Source: Vibrio jasicida CAIM 1864 = LMG 25398
GTDB taxonomy: Bacteria; Pseudomonadota; Gammaproteobacteria; Enterobacterales; Vibrionaceae
Length of the DNA: 41,351 bases
Assembly: GCF_000400365.1 (NCBI RefSeq)
Contig: NZ_BAOG01000132.1
Span: forward strand, 1-41,351
Direction of reading: 5' to 3'
Made by a program: the position numbers and the translations under genes. The number at the start of each line of letters is the position of its first letter. Position 1 is the first letter of the stretch. A model generated the notes under the pieces. That model was given only the letters and a program-made list of their open reading frames with translations. It had not been told where the DNA came from and did no database searches. Positions 40,526 to 41,351 of this stretch are shown here, piece by piece.

Positions 40526-41224
40526 ATGAATAAATACATGGCAGAGGTTTTTGGTACTTTTTGGTTAGTGCTTGGTGGCTGTGGTAGTGCAGTGTTAGCG
40601 GCTGGCTTCCCTGATGTCGGCATTGGCTTGTTGGGCGTTTCTTTGGCGTTCGGTCTTACCGTACTCACAATGGCATTTGCTATTGGCCATATCTCAGGTT
40701 GTCACCTAAACCCAGCAGTAACTATCGGTCTATGGGCCGGTGGTCGTTTCGAGACTAAAGACGTTGTGCCTTACATCATCGCGCAAGTGATTGGTGGTGT
40801 GATTGCGGGTGGTGTACTTTACGTAATCGCAACAGGTCAAGCAGGGTTTGACGTTGTTGGTTCTGGCTTTGCCGCGAACGGTTACGGCGCGCATTCTCCA
40901 GGCCAATACTCTATGGTTGCTGCTTTAGTGACTGAAGTTGTGATGACAATGATGTTCCTAATCGTGATCATGGGTGCCACAGACAAACGCGCACCACAAG
41001 GTTTTGCACCTATCGCGATCGGTTTATGTTTGACTCTTATCCACCTAATCAGTATTCCAGTGACTAACACATCGGTTAACCCAGCACGTAGTACTGGTGT
41101 TGCCGTATTCGTTGGCGACTGGGCGGTTTCTCAGCTTTGGCTATTCTGGGTAGCACCAATCGTTGGTGGTATCCTAGGTGCACTTATCTACAAGAACCTT
41201 CTAGGTACAGAATCAAACGATTAA
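40526..41224 (+). CDS. aqpZ: aquaporin Z
   Basis: The 232-residue protein has six membrane helices and the two half-helix motifs: NPA at 62-64 in GCHLNPAVTIG and NPAR at 185-188 in TSVNPARSTG. The selectivity residues Phe42, His173 and Arg188 fit a strict water channel (AqpZ), not GlpF. AGGAA lies 6 bases before the ATG. It moves water during osmotic change. An IS element begins about 40 bases after its stop and appears to cut its terminator. Confidence 0.96.
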   Translation: MNKYMAEVFGTFWLVLGGCGSAVLAAGFPDVGIGLLGVSLAFGLTVLTMAFAIGHISGCHLNPAVTIGLWAGGRFETKDVVPYIIAQVIGGVIAGGVLYVIATGQAGFDVVGSGFAANGYGAHSPGQYSMVAALVTEVVMTMMFLIVIMGATDKRAPQGFAPIAIGLCLTLIHLISIPVTNTSVNPARSTGVAVFVGDWAVSQLWLFWVAPIVGGILGALIYKNLLGTESND

Positions 41225-41245
41225 TCGATTCTCGAACCTCACGAT

Positions 41246-41261
41246 CAAAAAAGCCGCTAAA
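41246..41261 (+). other. left arm of an interrupted aqpZ terminator
   Basis: CAAAAAAGCCGCTAAA has the form of the left arm of an intrinsic terminator, 22 bases after the aqpZ stop, but its right arm is absent. The IS-like sequence begins directly after it, so an insertion in the loop is the simplest reading. Confidence 0.5.
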
Positions 41262-41270
41262 TGTGAACTG

Positions 41271-41309
41271 ACCCCCAATAGTTGGACACTAATTATTGGG
41301 GGTCTTTTT
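41271..41309 (+). terminator. terminator hairpin in the IS left end
   Basis: ACCCCCAATA (41271-41280) pairs perfectly with TATTGGGGGT (41294-41303), followed by CTTTTT. The right arm also holds the GGGGG that could serve as the transposase ribosome site, an arrangement known to shield transposase genes from outside transcription. Confidence 0.75.
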
Positions 41310-41351
41310 ATGTCCAAATATAGCCGCGAGCTAAAATGTGTCATTGCTAAA
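41310..41351 (+). CDS. IS3-family OrfA (transposase N-terminal part), truncated by window edge
   Basis: The frame reads MSKYSRELKCVIAK and runs off the window. This is the usual start of an IS3/IS150 OrfA helix-turn-helix protein (M-K-YS-E-K). Only 14 codons are visible, so the assignment rests on this start plus the IS end just before it. Confidence 0.75.
   Translation, partial: MSKYSRELKCVIAK

Larger units (their letters stand above)
41264..41351 (+). mobile_element. left end of an IS3-family (IS150-like) insertion sequence, cut by window edge
   Basis: The end begins TGAACTGACCCCCAATAGTT, followed by GGACA. This has the TG start and CCCC...TTGGAC form seen at the ends of the IS150 branch of IS3 elements. 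A transposase-like reading frame begins 47 bases in. Its exact first base (41262 or 41264) and its target duplication cannot be read from one end. Confidence 0.8.

Overview
The window looks like a piece of the main chromosome of a Vibrio, probably of the Harveyi clade. The evidence is gene content, the protein sequences, moderate GC and the tRNA-Ser tail. The species cannot be fixed by eye. Most of the window is ordinary core genome, with about 38 protein genes, one truncated tRNA and the first bases of an insertion sequence at the right edge.

Layout. 1-78 is the 3' part of tRNA-Ser(UGA), followed by decayed tandem copies of its tail. 411-2581 is a minus-strand pair, a YjgN-like membrane protein and an M48 metalloprotease, joined by a one-base overlap. 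3114-5006 holds a histone-deacetylase-like enzyme and, divergently, a 39-residue membrane peptide and a short-chain dehydrogenase, with a Fur-box-containing perfect palindrome between them. 5417-17664 is a conserved block: topB, ydjA-type nitroreductase, fadH (with a FadR-like operator), sppA, ansA, yeaC, a DUF2989 lipoprotein, msrB, gapA and yeaD. It parallels the E. coli topB-ydjA-sppA-ansA ... yeaC-msrB-gapA-yeaD region. 17778-23488 carries a small lipoprotein, a nucleoside hydrolase, a chemoreceptor, rlmA and a Fur-box-preceded chaN. 23640-23906 is a MITE-like element. Then come a BCCT transporter, an alkaline phosphatase with a C-terminal frameshift, a ribbon-helix-helix protein, a glyoxalase-like protein and an ABM-domain protein.

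29439-35035 has an MscS-type channel, then glutamate decarboxylase followed by an AspT-family antiporter, an acid-resistance-like pair without a GadC, and a GlsB/YeaQ membrane protein. 35097-36379 has two cysteine-cluster proteins and a small secreted protein. 36376-40310 is a cysteine-detoxification module: a RidA-CyuA-regulator operon divergent from a CyuP-like permease, with two palindromes in the shared promoter region. The window ends with aqpZ, whose terminator appears to be interrupted by an IS3-family element.

No phage, CRISPR array or obvious defence system was seen. The most interesting items are the Fur-palindrome locus with its unannotated 39-residue peptide, the chaN leader hairpin that buries its ribosome site, the RidA-coupled cysteine desulfidase module with its palindromic operators, the GAD/AspT pairing, and the frameshift that removes the last zinc-ligand segment of alkaline phosphatase.
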